A stretch of 64,000 bases of DNA from assembly GCA_024276305.1 (NCBI GenBank), contig JAJRXK010000093.1, forward strand, positions 1 to 64,000. The letters run 5' to 3'. The first letter of the stretch is position 1. Each line of letters opens with the position of its first letter. The translations under genes were made by a program, and so were the position numbers. Positions 55,846 through 64,000 of this stretch are shown here, piece after piece. Origin of the DNA: Candidatus Krumholzibacteriota bacterium. GTDB lineage: Bacteria; Krumholzibacteriota; Krumholzibacteriia; JAJRXK01. Under the pieces are notes generated by a model that had not been told where the DNA came from, searched no databases, and saw only the letters and a program-made list of their open reading frames with translations.

Positions 55846-58374
55846 CTACTCGGGACCCGGCCGCACGAGGTTCGGATCGAGGTCGCGGGCCCGCCGTAAG
55901 AGCTGGCGCGCCCGATCTTCGTCGCCTGCGCTTCCCACGGCCATGGCCAACTGATACAGAGCGATGGCATGGTCCGGCTGAAGCTCGAGGACCTGTTCGT
56001 AGAGAGGGATCGCGTCCTCGAAGCGCCCGAGCCGGTGGTACAGACTCCCCAAGCTCAGTAACAAGGACACATCTTCGGGAGCCAGCTCTCGAGCTCGTTT
56101 GAACTGGCGCAGAGCGGCGTTGCTGTGTCCCATCTCCGCATTGAGATTGGCGAGCATCGCGTAGCCATCGGGAGAGTTGGGCCGGAGGAGGACGAGCTCT
56201 TCGAAACTCCGGCGGGCTCCTTCCCGATCTCCGGTCATGGCCTGAGCCACTCCGAGATTGCCGAGGATCGCCGGGTCGTCGGGACGCAATGTCGCGAGCT
56301 CTCGCAGCACGACGAGTGCTCGGCCGGCCTTTCCCAGTTTCAGATCGATCCCCGCTTGCTCCGCCCGCACTTCCGTCACCGGTCCGGCTCGGTCGAGAAA
56401 AGCCCCGAGACGGCGCCGAGCTCCCCGAAGATCTCCGCGAGTCTGGTCCATTCCCGCCAAGCGCAGGACCGATTCGCGGTGGAGGGGATCGAGTGAGAGG
56501 GTCCGCTCGAATTCCCGCCGCGCCCGGGACGAATCTCCTTCTTCTTCGGCCACCATCCCCCGGTAGAAGTGAGCCGTGGCGAGGCGATCGTCCAGCTCCA
56601 ATGCCCGGTCCAGGGACGCGATCCCCACGGCCCGGTGATCCGAACGGTATTGGGCAAAGCCCAGCCCCGCCCATCCCATGGCCCAGTCCTCACGAAGCTC
56701 GATTCCCTGGCCGAAGACTTCGGCGGCCTCAGCATCCCTTCCCGCGTGGCCGAGGGCGAGGCCATAGTCCTCGATCACCTCCAGATTCGTGGGCGCTTCC
56801 TCTCGCAATTGGGCGTAGACCGCGAGAGCCGCGTCGAAGTCTCCGGCCAGGGCGTGGACCTGGGCCAGATTCAGCTTCGCCTCGAAGTGGTCGGGACGGA
56901 CTTCGAGTTGCCTCCGCAGCACCTCGGCCGCACGGTCGTATTCCCCCTGTTGCTGATAGACCACGGCCAGATTGATGGCGTTCTCGGCGGCCATGGCTTC
57001 ACCGGACGATTCTCCTGCACCTTCCGAAGTCCCATCCCCACCGGAGATGTAGCCCAGAGATCGCAACATCTCTTCGAGCTGTCTTCCCGATTCGGCATCC
57101 GCAGCTACCATCTCTCCGCGCTTCCAAGGGCCGGTCTCGTAGGTGTCGACCACAGATTGCGGATGGGCCCTCAGGTAGCCCTCCGAAAAGGCCTGCCTCA
57201 ACACCTGTCCGCGCATGTCCTGCGCCACCGGCAATCCCAATAGATAGAGCGCGGTGGGAGTGATGTCGTAGATGCTCGCACCTCGAAGCTCCAAACCCTG
57301 GGGGATGGCTGGGCCGGAGATCACCACGATTCCGTCGTTAATGTGAGAGGCGTCGGCGCGATCCACCGAGAACTCGGTCTCACGAAGGCGCTCCTCACCT
57401 TGGCGAAAACCGTGGTCGGAGACGACCATCACCGTGGTGCGAGGGCCTCGCCTGGCCAGGATCTCCCCGAGAAGCTCGTCCTGATATTCCCAGTATCCCT
57501 CCACCGCGTCCCGGAATGCCTCGTAATCCACCGCGTCGATCCAAGGTGATCGAGGCGGCATGTACTGGCCGAAGAGATGCTCCACCGCGTCGGTTCCCTC
57601 GTAGTAGAGGGCGAAGAAATCGGGACGCCGCCGGCTCAGCGCTTCGAGAGCGACATCGGTGTAGCCCCGAGCGGTGGCGATCGCCTGTCGCAGATGGGGG
57701 ATAGGGCCGCCGAAGGGACCGCGCGCGGCATCGAAGCCCAGTCGCGCCGCCGGCAGATGGACCATGCGCTGGAGCGTCTCGGCGGACAAGGCCTGGGGAT
57801 CGGGCATGGTCTCGAGCACCCAGGGCTCCCAGCTCGAGGGCCACACCTTGGCGCCACCTTCGACCGGACGGCCGCTCACTCCGAAAGAGTGCCATCCCAC
57901 GTAGTCGCTCACCAAGAATCCGCGGACGGGCTCCACCGGCCAGGTCGCCCACCAGCCGACGACTCCCACCTCGAGCTGCGCCTCCGAGGCGATGGTCCAC
58001 AGAGCGCGGACCTTCCGGTTCCAGCTGCTGATGGGAATCTTCTCTCCGGTCGGCGAGTCGGTCATGAACCAGGTGATCCCATGATCATCGGCAGACTTGC
58101 CCGTGGCCATACTGGTCCAGAGAATCGGCGAGAGCATCGGCTTGTCACTGCGAAGCCGGCCGAAGGCTCCCTCGCGACGGAGCTGTGCGAGATGCGGCAA
58201 TCGGCCGGCTGCGATCATGGGATCGAGGAGGTCCCAATCGGCCCCATCGAGTCCCACCAACCACACTTCGTCGCGATCTTCGGTCCCCGCGCAGGCACCC
58301 AGCTGCAGAGACAGAGCGCCGAGAGTGACCACGAGGACGGCCCGCATCACAGACGCCAAGGAGAAGGAACGCAT
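55846..58374 (-). CDS. alkaline-phosphatase-superfamily phosphodiesterase/sulfatase-like TPR lipoprotein
   Basis: This 842-residue lipoprotein (lipobox LQLGAC, Cys28) has an N-terminal catalytic domain (about 35-420) of the type I phosphodiesterase/nucleotide-pyrophosphatase class. VWLVGLDGADWDLLDPMI provides the metal aspartate, LSPILWTSMATG the nucleophile threonine/serine region, and VMVVSDHGF the second metal set. From about 470 to the end are at least eight TPR units. PDE-TPR fusions are found in several uncultured phyla; the substrate is unknown. Convergent with the secreted-protein gene. Confidence 0.85.
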   Translation of the reverse strand: MRSFSLASVMRAVLVVTLGALSLQLGACAGTEDRDEVWLVGLDGADWDLLDPMIAAGRLPHLAQLRREGAFGRLRSDKPMLSPILWTSMATGKSADDHGITWFMTDSPTGEKIPISSWNRKVRALWTIASEAQLEVGVVGWWATWPVEPVRGFLVSDYVGWHSFGVSGRPVEGGAKVWPSSWEPWVLETMPDPQALSAETLQRMVHLPAARLGFDAARGPFGGPIPHLRQAIATARGYTDVALEALSRRRPDFFALYYEGTDAVEHLFGQYMPPRSPWIDAVDYEAFRDAVEGYWEYQDELLGEILARRGPRTTVMVVSDHGFRQGEERLRETEFSVDRADASHINDGIVVISGPAIPQGLELRGASIYDITPTALYLLGLPVAQDMRGQVLRQAFSEGYLRAHPQSVVDTYETGPWKRGEMVAADAESGRQLEEMLRSLGYISGGDGTSEGAGESSGEAMAAENAINLAVVYQQQGEYDRAAEVLRRQLEVRPDHFEAKLNLAQVHALAGDFDAALAVYAQLREEAPTNLEVIEDYGLALGHAGRDAEAAEVFGQGIELREDWAMGWAGLGFAQYRSDHRAVGIASLDRALELDDRLATAHFYRGMVAEEEGDSSRARREFERTLSLDPLHRESVLRLAGMDQTRGDLRGARRRLGAFLDRAGPVTEVRAEQAGIDLKLGKAGRALVVLRELATLRPDDPAILGNLGVAQAMTGDREGARRSFEELVLLRPNSPDGYAMLANLNAEMGHSNAALRQFKRARELAPEDVSLLLSLGSLYHRLGRFEDAIPLYEQVLELQPDHAIALYQLAMAVGSAGDEDRARQLLRRARDLDPNLVRPGPE

Positions 58375-58542
58375 CGGCGATTCACCTGGGGGAGGGTGCG
58401 GAATCCAGACCACCTGCGGTGGACCCTCGGAGCATCCGGGATCCTCTCTCCTACGGCAAGAGTGAGGAGGAGGTTCGGAGTGTCCCTTGCCATTTCTCGC
58501 CGCCATCGGGTAATCCTTCTTCACCCCCTCGAGGAGCTCTCC

Positions 58543-59265
58543 ATGTGGAAGACCGCGACCCTGCGCCGCCTGCACCGCCGCCTGGGCCTGTTCATCGGCA
58601 TTCAGGTACTGCTGTGGGTCTCCACCGGAATCTACTTCGCGTGGACCGACATCGATGAGATTCACGGGGACCATTTGCGCGGTCCCGCCTCCCAAATCGA
58701 CTTCGATGAGAACTGGATCTCTCCCTCACGGGCCGCCACGACCCTCGGGCCGGCCTATCGCAATCTGGCCGGCCTCGAACTCGTGCGAATCGCGGGATCT
58801 ACCTTCTACCAGCTCCATTCGGCCCAGGAGCCCGGCCGGATGGCTTTGGTCGATGTGCACACCGGCGTCGTGCGCCCTCCCCTCGACCGCAACGAGGCCA
58901 TGGACCTCGCCCGGGAACACTTCGTCCCCGACGGCCGCATCGTGAACGCGGTCCTTCTCGAGAGCGCCGATGTGGGCGCGCACCACGAATACCGAGGCGG
59001 ATCACTTCCCGCCTGGAGAGTCGAATTCGATCATCCTTCCAAAGTGCATGTCTACGTGAGTGCCGAAGGTGGCGAGGTCACCAAGTTTCGGACCCGCAAA
59101 TGGCGTATCTTCGACTTTCTCTGGATGCTGCACACCATGGACTACCTGGGGCGCGACGACATCAACAACCCCCTGTTGCGCAGCGCTTCACTTCTGGCTC
59201 TGCTGTTGGTGATCACGGGATTCTGGTTGTGGCGCAGGACTCACCGTCCCCGATCTCGGGGCTGA
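58543..59265 (+). CDS. PepSY-domain membrane protein
   Basis: This 240-residue protein begins with a basic end and a transmembrane helix (about 15-32, LGLFIGIQVLLWVSTGIYFA). A PepSY-type periplasmic domain follows (about 50-185, SRAATTLGPAYRNL, HYPSKV-like strand pairs), then a second helix near 215-230 (SLLALLLVITGFWLWRRT). PepSY-TM proteins are often iron-reductase or efflux accessories. GAGGAG precedes the start. Its 3' end overlaps the convergent hydrolase gene by 25 bases. Confidence 0.85.
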   Translation: MWKTATLRRLHRRLGLFIGIQVLLWVSTGIYFAWTDIDEIHGDHLRGPASQIDFDENWISPSRAATTLGPAYRNLAGLELVRIAGSTFYQLHSAQEPGRMALVDVHTGVVRPPLDRNEAMDLAREHFVPDGRIVNAVLLESADVGAHHEYRGGSLPAWRVEFDHPSKVHVYVSAEGGEVTKFRTRKWRIFDFLWMLHTMDYLGRDDINNPLLRSASLLALLLVITGFWLWRRTHRPRSRG

Positions 59266-60032
59266 TCTTCGAGTTTCCGCAGAAAGAGCCTCACCGCCGA
59301 CCAGGTCGAATCCACCTTGGCTTCGACCCGCGACTCCACCAACATCGACGCACCGTGGACCGCGGGGTTGGCCACGAAGACTTGGTGACCCTGCTGACGA
59401 AAGAGCCGCATTTGGCGCTTCACCGCGTCGTATCGCATCTCCTGCTGAGGTCGGGCGACGAAGACCGGTACCTCGATCGCTCCGGAGAGTTCTTCTCCGC
59501 TGCACTTGGTCAACGGCCCCCCGGTCGCTGGCGAGAAGGAGAGCACGCCAGCTAGCATCGGAGGCCGAGCGGCCGCCAAGCGCAGCACCAGGGCTGCACT
59601 ATAGCTGCTGCCCACGATCACCAGCGGCCGATGCGGGCGAAGGGCATGCACATAGGCGTAGGCCGCCTCGAGGTCGGGATAAGCCTCGCAGTATCCCGAC
59701 GACACTCCCAACTGCTCGACCGTTTGATTGATGCCACCGAATTGCCGTCCTCCGCTGCGCTGATCCACCACGAAGACCTCGTAGCCCTCTCGATTGAGGT
59801 GGTGTGCGATGGGAGCGTATTCGCCTCGCCCATCTCCACGAGCCTGGTGGAAACAGAGGATCAATTCTTGGTGCCGAAGTTGGACCGGCGAGTAGAGATA
59901 GCCAAAGAGTTGGACCCCGTCGCCCGCCGTGAATCGGTGTTCCTGAGGAGAATCCGCAGTGTCGGCCAGGGCCGGGCCCGCGAGGACCGCAATCCAGAGG
60001 GGCCAGAGCCAGACTTGGGGAGTGCGGCCCAT
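59241..60032 (-). CDS. secreted alpha/beta-hydrolase (dienelactone-hydrolase-like)
   Basis: This 263-residue protein has a signal peptide (about 1-22, ending GPALADT). It has an alpha/beta-hydrolase core with ELILCFHQARGDGRGEYAPI, VVDQRSGGRQFGG and the nucleophile elbow VGSSYSAAL. A late AVHGASMLVES supplies the acid/histidine end. Sequence around HQARGD resembles exported dienelactone hydrolase-like enzymes; the substrate is unknown. The start codon overlaps the previous gene's stop (TGATG), showing translational coupling with the lipoprotein gene. Confidence 0.82.
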   Translation of the reverse strand: MGRTPQVWLWPLWIAVLAGPALADTADSPQEHRFTAGDGVQLFGYLYSPVQLRHQELILCFHQARGDGRGEYAPIAHHLNREGYEVFVVDQRSGGRQFGGINQTVEQLGVSSGYCEAYPDLEAAYAYVHALRPHRPLVIVGSSYSAALVLRLAAARPPMLAGVLSFSPATGGPLTKCSGEELSGAIEVPVFVARPQQEMRYDAVKRQMRLFRQQGHQVFVANPAVHGASMLVESRVEAKVDSTWSAVRLFLRKLEDQPRDRGR

Positions 60033-61282
60033 CACCCTCCCATCATGGGAGCCAGAAACAGCTGCGTCCCATTCGAGTCGAAGTCGATGCGAGCCGTGCC
60101 ATTCTGGAAGGGGCGCTCGTAGCGAACTCCTCCTCCCGGCAAGTCCAGACGCTGGAGGGCACCGGTCGGCATGCCCAAATCGACCCCGACCGGGTCGCGT
60201 CCCCAGTAGTCGCCCCAACGGCTGCTCCGGTTCACGTAGGGAAGACCCGTGAGCAGACTCGCGACCCTCCGGAAACGGACGTCCCCCACTCGGAAGGGGG
60301 CCTCCGACTCCAGCAAACTCCAGATCCTGCCGCGGCGGGGAGTGAGGCGATTCCGAGAGTGGTCGATGGCCATCTCCAGACCGAAGAGATCGGTGTAACC
60401 CCAAACCGTCCGCGGGAAATGCTGATAGACGATGCCCGCCATGAGTCCTGCCGCCTCTTCATCTCGGATTCCCAAGTCGCCGTTTGCCACCTGGACCAGG
60501 CCCGGTCCGAAGCGTCCTTGGAGTTCACGCAGGAGTTCGCGCTGCCATTGCCGCCAAATCGCGATGTCATCGGGGTCGGACTGTGCCCCCACTCCGTCGT
60601 GGTCGAGGTCCACATCTTCCGTCGTCCCCGCGACCGGTCCATCGGGATAGAGCCAGGGAGAAGTGGACATGTACTCGTGGTAGAAGCCGTCGATCGCCCC
60701 AGGGTACTTCTGGGCATAACGTGCGATCATGTTCACATGTTCGACCAGCAGCTCCCGGCTCATCGAAGTGCCGCCATCGGTGGGATCGATCATCTGCGAC
60801 TGAGACCACATCATCGCCGGTTCTCCGGCCAAGGTCTCCAGCAGATGAGGAGCCCAGAGATCTCCCTGCTCCGCCGCGAAGGGGAAGAGAGCTCGGACTT
60901 CTGGATCGTCCCAGGCCTGGTGTCGAGCCAGAACTTGATGCAGGCCCAGCACGATGACATCGGGGTTGAGGCGACGAATCCGGGCGATGTTCGCCGCGCC
61001 ATCGTCGGTGAAGATCGCGGTCAGCGACAATACGATCACATCAAAACTCGCCATGTCCTCGATGTGCTCGGCCATGAAGTCGTTGCGAAGAATATTGCTG
61101 CTTCGGTCTTCATAGGCTTGGGAGGGGAGATCCGGTGGCGAGGGCTCGAAGGTCGGAACCTGCGGCGCAGGGACGATCTCCAGAGGCGGATCATCCACCG
61201 GCTGGGTCGTGCAACCCATCGCCGTCACCGCGACGAGGACCAGGATCGCCAGGGGGCACTTCGTGACCGAGTGACTCTGCAT
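60032..61282 (-). CDS. lipoprotein, putative glycoside-hydrolase-like (GHL15-type) fold
   Basis: This 416-residue lipoprotein (AMGC lipobox, Cys24) has a Pro-rich stretch and a (beta/alpha)-type barrel: MASFDVIVLSLTAIFTDDGA, NPDVIVLGLHQVLARHQAWD, the GAIDGFYHEYMSTSPW acidic loop and QVANGDLGI. The repeated phrase about region and line positions in the early strands recalls hypothetical glycosidase family 15 (GHL15), an assignment from memory only. Possible catalytic acids are in DGFYHE. It is coupled to the hydrolase, suggesting a shared extracellular substrate. Confidence 0.6.
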   Translation of the reverse strand: MQSHSVTKCPLAILVLVAVTAMGCTTQPVDDPPLEIVPAPQVPTFEPSPPDLPSQAYEDRSSNILRNDFMAEHIEDMASFDVIVLSLTAIFTDDGAANIARIRRLNPDVIVLGLHQVLARHQAWDDPEVRALFPFAAEQGDLWAPHLLETLAGEPAMMWSQSQMIDPTDGGTSMSRELLVEHVNMIARYAQKYPGAIDGFYHEYMSTSPWLYPDGPVAGTTEDVDLDHDGVGAQSDPDDIAIWRQWQRELLRELQGRFGPGLVQVANGDLGIRDEEAAGLMAGIVYQHFPRTVWGYTDLFGLEMAIDHSRNRLTPRRGRIWSLLESEAPFRVGDVRFRRVASLLTGLPYVNRSSRWGDYWGRDPVGVDLGMPTGALQRLDLPGGGVRYERPFQNGTARIDFDSNGTQLFLAPMMGG

Positions 61283-61822
61283 GGCGGTCTTCCTTCGTGG
61301 TCGCCGATCTGGGCATGATCGGGCGCGATGGGGAGCAACCTGGAATCAAGGAGCAATCGCCGAATCGGACTGCACGAATCGTTCCAGGGGACGGGGTGAG
61401 GACCCCTTCCCCCCGACTCTCGCAGGGCAAAGCATGCTTCCCCTGCACCCAGAATAGTCGGAAGAGGAGGCCGACGCGATCGGAGGCTGGATCCTGTTCG
61501 ACGACCGCCTGAGAATCAGTGCTCGTGAGCTTGTAGCCTAGGCAACCAGAGCATTGGCGGGCGGAGTCGAATTGCGCCACAGAACCACAGCGAACTCAAG
61601 TCGCCCCCGTCCTCTGATTCTGTTCGGTGTAGCCATACTCATAACCCTCTGGAGACTCGAGTCCCACGCGAACGCTGTGTGAATCCAGCTGTTGAACCAG
61701 GCCGCGTGACGCGCTAGCCTGACAATCCGCATCCGGAGACTGCGTCAGAGAATTGCCACAAGATCCGGGACGGGACCTCATTTTGTGATCTTACAATACT
61801 AGCAAGGATCCTGCAGCGCGGC
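61283..61822. other. 540-bp border region without a clear gene
   Basis: No complete gene with a ribosome site is seen. A short minus-strand frame (61781-61596) has protein-like composition (GLESPEGYEYGYTEQNQRTG) and could be a gene remnant. A short palindrome AAGCATGCTT occurs near 61430. Base composition becomes less G+C-rich through this interval. No tRNA, integrase or inverted repeat marks it, but it separates core genes from the A+T-richer frame to the right. Confidence 0.5.
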
Positions 61823-64000
61823 ATGAGACTCTCACAACAGTTCTTCGAGTTCTTGGAAAACCGAAAGCTCTCTTGCCCCACCGGCAGGCCCCTCTACAGC
61901 TATCGATGTACGGCACGTGAGTTCGAGGAACTGCGCGTCGTCTTGCAGGGTGAACTTCCGCCGACGATCGGGTACCAGAACCACTTTTGGAGGGCTCTCT
62001 TTTGCCTGTACGTAGCGGAGTGGTGGAACAGAAATCATACGGGCGGTCCATGGAAATGGGGACATGCACTCGAATCGGTGGGTGCTGCCGTCCTTGCTCC
62101 GGGGGAAGCGGGTTACGTGTACCTCGGGGAAGTTGTCGTCAAAGGGCTCAAGGTTTGGCGGAGAAATGTTCTCACAAGTTCTTGCAGGAACCTTTACTTG
62201 TTCACCCTTGCTTGTGAGGGCGGGCTCCCGATGGGGATGGTCGGCGACACGACCCGCCAGTCCAGTCTCCGGACGTACTTTCGGAAGATCCTGGAAGTGA
62301 TTGACCGCGGTTCCGAGGAACAATTTCGAGAGTACACAGAACTGTTTGCATCGCACCTACCACGAAGTCTTCGTCAGGATGTCGTATACGAACTCAGCAC
62401 CAAGCTATTGATGGAAGTTCACAGACTCGCCCAGATCATTGACAACGACTCGGACCCAGTGGAGTGGCTCGACTCGAATCATCCTGATTGGAAAAACGCT
62501 CTTCCCTTGCGTTTGACCGAGAACACGGCCCGGTCATTCATGAGAGCGCTGCTGGGCCATGCGGTAGCTGTTCAGCGTAACTACGGCACTCGTATCCAAT
62601 GGCGGAGAAACCTCCGCCGATACGGCCGCGGATGGGTTCTCGAGGGTGGGTGGGCGCTACCGAGGCGAGTCACGGAGCCGCAGATGCGAGAGCTTTTCGC
62701 GGATCTCTTCAAAGCTGATCTGGGAACACCACACGGCCCGTCTCATTGCGAACTCGGTTCAGAGTCGCCTGATGGGGATTATGTAGGCCTTGCGATCGGC
62801 ATGCGCGTTGAACGAGATGGCGCTACGGTCTTCGACTTGGACCCAAAGCAGGGATATGCGCTAGTAACGAGAGGAGTGGGTGCGGCGAGGGGGCGTGCAC
62901 TCGTGGTCCGAACTGGGAGTATCAAGGCGATTGCCTGTGGCGCGGAAGGAACGACCGAACTGGGTCCTGGCCCGTGGGTATTCGAGGATGAAGACTCCGA
63001 GGGCGTTGCCAGGTACTTCGGAGAGGGTGTGTCGAAGATTGGAAGGAGCTCGATCCTGGTTGCGTGTACGGCAGACGCACTATGGGAGCCGGGGGAGGGT
63101 GCGTCTGTGGAAGAATGTGGCCGACTCGAAGGAATGGGACGGATCGTTTATCGGGTCTCAGGCAGTGCGCTCTTGCTGTGTACTCTTGGGAATGATCCAG
63201 AAGAACTGGTAGAGATTCGCTTTCGAACCGGAGCCGGCGGAGTGATTACTGGGGGGAGCTACTCCCTCACCGGGCCCATTCTACGCGGAACCGTGGGCAA
63301 AGCAACAATCTATGAAGGTGTACCAAAGCTACGATGGTACCCGTCGGATCCGGAACAGCCCCCCAGAACGATCGAGGCCACGGACATTCGCTGGCGTCCA
63401 CAACACCAAGACACCCGATCATGGTGCCGTGATCCGAGCTCGTGTCTTGGGGATGTCATTCTTCGCTACTCAGTGGATGGCGTGCCGGTCTATCAAGGGA
63501 AGATGTGCGTTGCGCCGCGACACGCGACCATCATCACTCGCCCATCTGCTTCGGAGGTTGGAAGTGTCGAGTTGAGGAATTGGCAGGCGTCTACCGTCAC
63601 CGCACACGCTGCCCTCGACTCATCCACAGAGATGTCAGCGCGCCTCGCGAACGGAACAGCAACTGTTTCGGTTCCAAGCAACACGGATCCGCAGCAACTG
63701 ATCTCGATCGACTGTCAATGGCCTGCGCTTTCCATAGCGGGCAGCAGCAAGACTCCGTCGGTGTTTCGTCGACGGGCGAAACTACAGGTCACACCCCCAG
63801 TACTCAGTGCACAGTTTCGGGCGAGCGACGGTCGAGCGATTCCGTGGGACTCGACCCTCACACTTGAGCAGCTCGCAATGGTCCGAGCTGATGTGTTCTT
63901 GCCTGGCCACCACGCGGACACCTTTGTTGAAGCCTCGTACCGCGGAAGCTCAAATGTGCCGACTGAGTGGCTGAGATGGAGAATCGAAATCGACCCCGAG
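61823..64000 (+). CDS. large protein, partial; N-terminus like STY4851/ECs_5259 (YjiT-like) family
   Basis: One frame starts at ATG 61823 and stays open for 726 codons to the window end, without a stop. Residues 21-29 GRPLYSYRC and 62-79 LYVAEWWNRNHTGGPWKW, then 129-136 LACEGGLP, match what I remember as the start of the STY4851/ECs_5259 family. That family is found in Enterobacteriaceae islands and near restriction loci. The middle (about 240-420) is rich in charged strands; the far part (about 480-726) reads as Ig-like strands with GDVILRYSVDGVPVYQGK. Codon use and G+C differ from the rest, so it is probably acquired. AAGGA at 61804-61808 is 14 bases before the ATG, rather far. Confidence 0.7.
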   Translation, partial: MRLSQQFFEFLENRKLSCPTGRPLYSYRCTAREFEELRVVLQGELPPTIGYQNHFWRALFCLYVAEWWNRNHTGGPWKWGHALESVGAAVLAPGEAGYVYLGEVVVKGLKVWRRNVLTSSCRNLYLFTLACEGGLPMGMVGDTTRQSSLRTYFRKILEVIDRGSEEQFREYTELFASHLPRSLRQDVVYELSTKLLMEVHRLAQIIDNDSDPVEWLDSNHPDWKNALPLRLTENTARSFMRALLGHAVAVQRNYGTRIQWRRNLRRYGRGWVLEGGWALPRRVTEPQMRELFADLFKADLGTPHGPSHCELGSESPDGDYVGLAIGMRVERDGATVFDLDPKQGYALVTRGVGAARGRALVVRTGSIKAIACGAEGTTELGPGPWVFEDEDSEGVARYFGEGVSKIGRSSILVACTADALWEPGEGASVEECGRLEGMGRIVYRVSGSALLLCTLGNDPEELVEIRFRTGAGGVITGGSYSLTGPILRGTVGKATIYEGVPKLRWYPSDPEQPPRTIEATDIRWRPQHQDTRSWCRDPSSCLGDVILRYSVDGVPVYQGKMCVAPRHATIITRPSASEVGSVELRNWQASTVTAHAALDSSTEMSARLANGTATVSVPSNTDPQQLISIDCQWPALSIAGSSKTPSVFRRRAKLQVTPPVLSAQFRASDGRAIPWDSTLTLEQLAMVRADVFLPGHHADTFVEASYRGSSNVPTEWLRWRIEIDPE

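Noticed and set aside
61596-61781. A short minus-strand frame with protein-like sequence in the island border
   Set aside because: Too short and without a ribosome site to call as a gene; it could be a remnant, noted only in the border entry.

Overview
The window is a G+C-rich bacterial chromosome segment carrying about 53 protein genes, one tRNA, one riboswitch and one short inverted-repeat element. There is no rRNA, CRISPR array, integrase or complete insertion sequence. Several large secreted proteins end in a 'NPFNP...' C-terminal domain of the FlgD-like/type IX sorting kind. Together with many signal-peptide and lipoprotein genes of unknown function, this suggests an uncultured Gram-negative lineage in or near the FCB group (for example Candidatus Eisenbacteria or Krumholzibacteriota). 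That placement is an inference. The histidyl-tRNA synthetase/tRNA-His pair looks alphaproteobacterial in type, which is unusual if the placement is right.

Layout: 0-2 kb holds a Crp/Fnr regulator, a Crp/Fnr-type operator, a small DUF2892 membrane protein and a secreted five-heme cytochrome. 2-5.1 kb (minus) is an operon tag - DUF1572 - kynA - SDR. 5.2-10.8 kb (plus) carries ftcD, a cation diffusion facilitator, an outer-membrane-like protein, proline dehydrogenase and bioD. With kynA this region covers tryptophan, histidine and proline catabolism. 10.9-16.4 kb (minus) carries DNA alkylation repair, MscS, a fused homocysteine methyltransferase/MTHFR, a repeat surface protein and a TPR lipoprotein. 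16.5-18.4 kb is a TPP riboswitch plus thiC.

18.6-25 kb is a minor-pilin operon (FimT/GspH, PilV, PilW, PilX, PilY1 and two secreted or anchored unknowns) behind a near-consensus sigma-54 promoter. 25-36.9 kb is mixed housekeeping: an adenosine deaminase family enzyme, rlmB, a methyltransferase, an MltF-like transglycosylase, a CDGSH protein, a B12-binding radical SAM/DUF2344 fusion, a SatD-like protein, a CoA-binding protein, a GYF-RDD membrane protein and an HtrA protease. 37-42 kb has a HAD phosphatase, an orphan solute-binding protein, a 212-bp element with perfect 25-bp inverted ends, an orphan Hpt protein, citrate synthase and a lamin-tail protein. 42-50.5 kb (minus) has a large TPR membrane protein, a secreted glycosidase-like protein, hisS with tRNA-His directly upstream, and a GT2/ArnT-like pair. 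50.6-61.3 kb has an FMN glutamate-synthase-like enzyme, secreted or lipidated proteins and a PepSY membrane protein.

At about 61.3 kb the sequence changes. It becomes visibly less G+C-rich with different codon usage, and one continuous reading frame runs from 61823 off the right edge (at least 726 codons). Its N-terminal motifs resemble, from memory, the STY4851/ECs_5259 (YjiT-like) family seen in genomic-island and restriction hot spots. This looks like the left border of an acquired, possibly defensive, island, and is the most promising place for an undescribed system.
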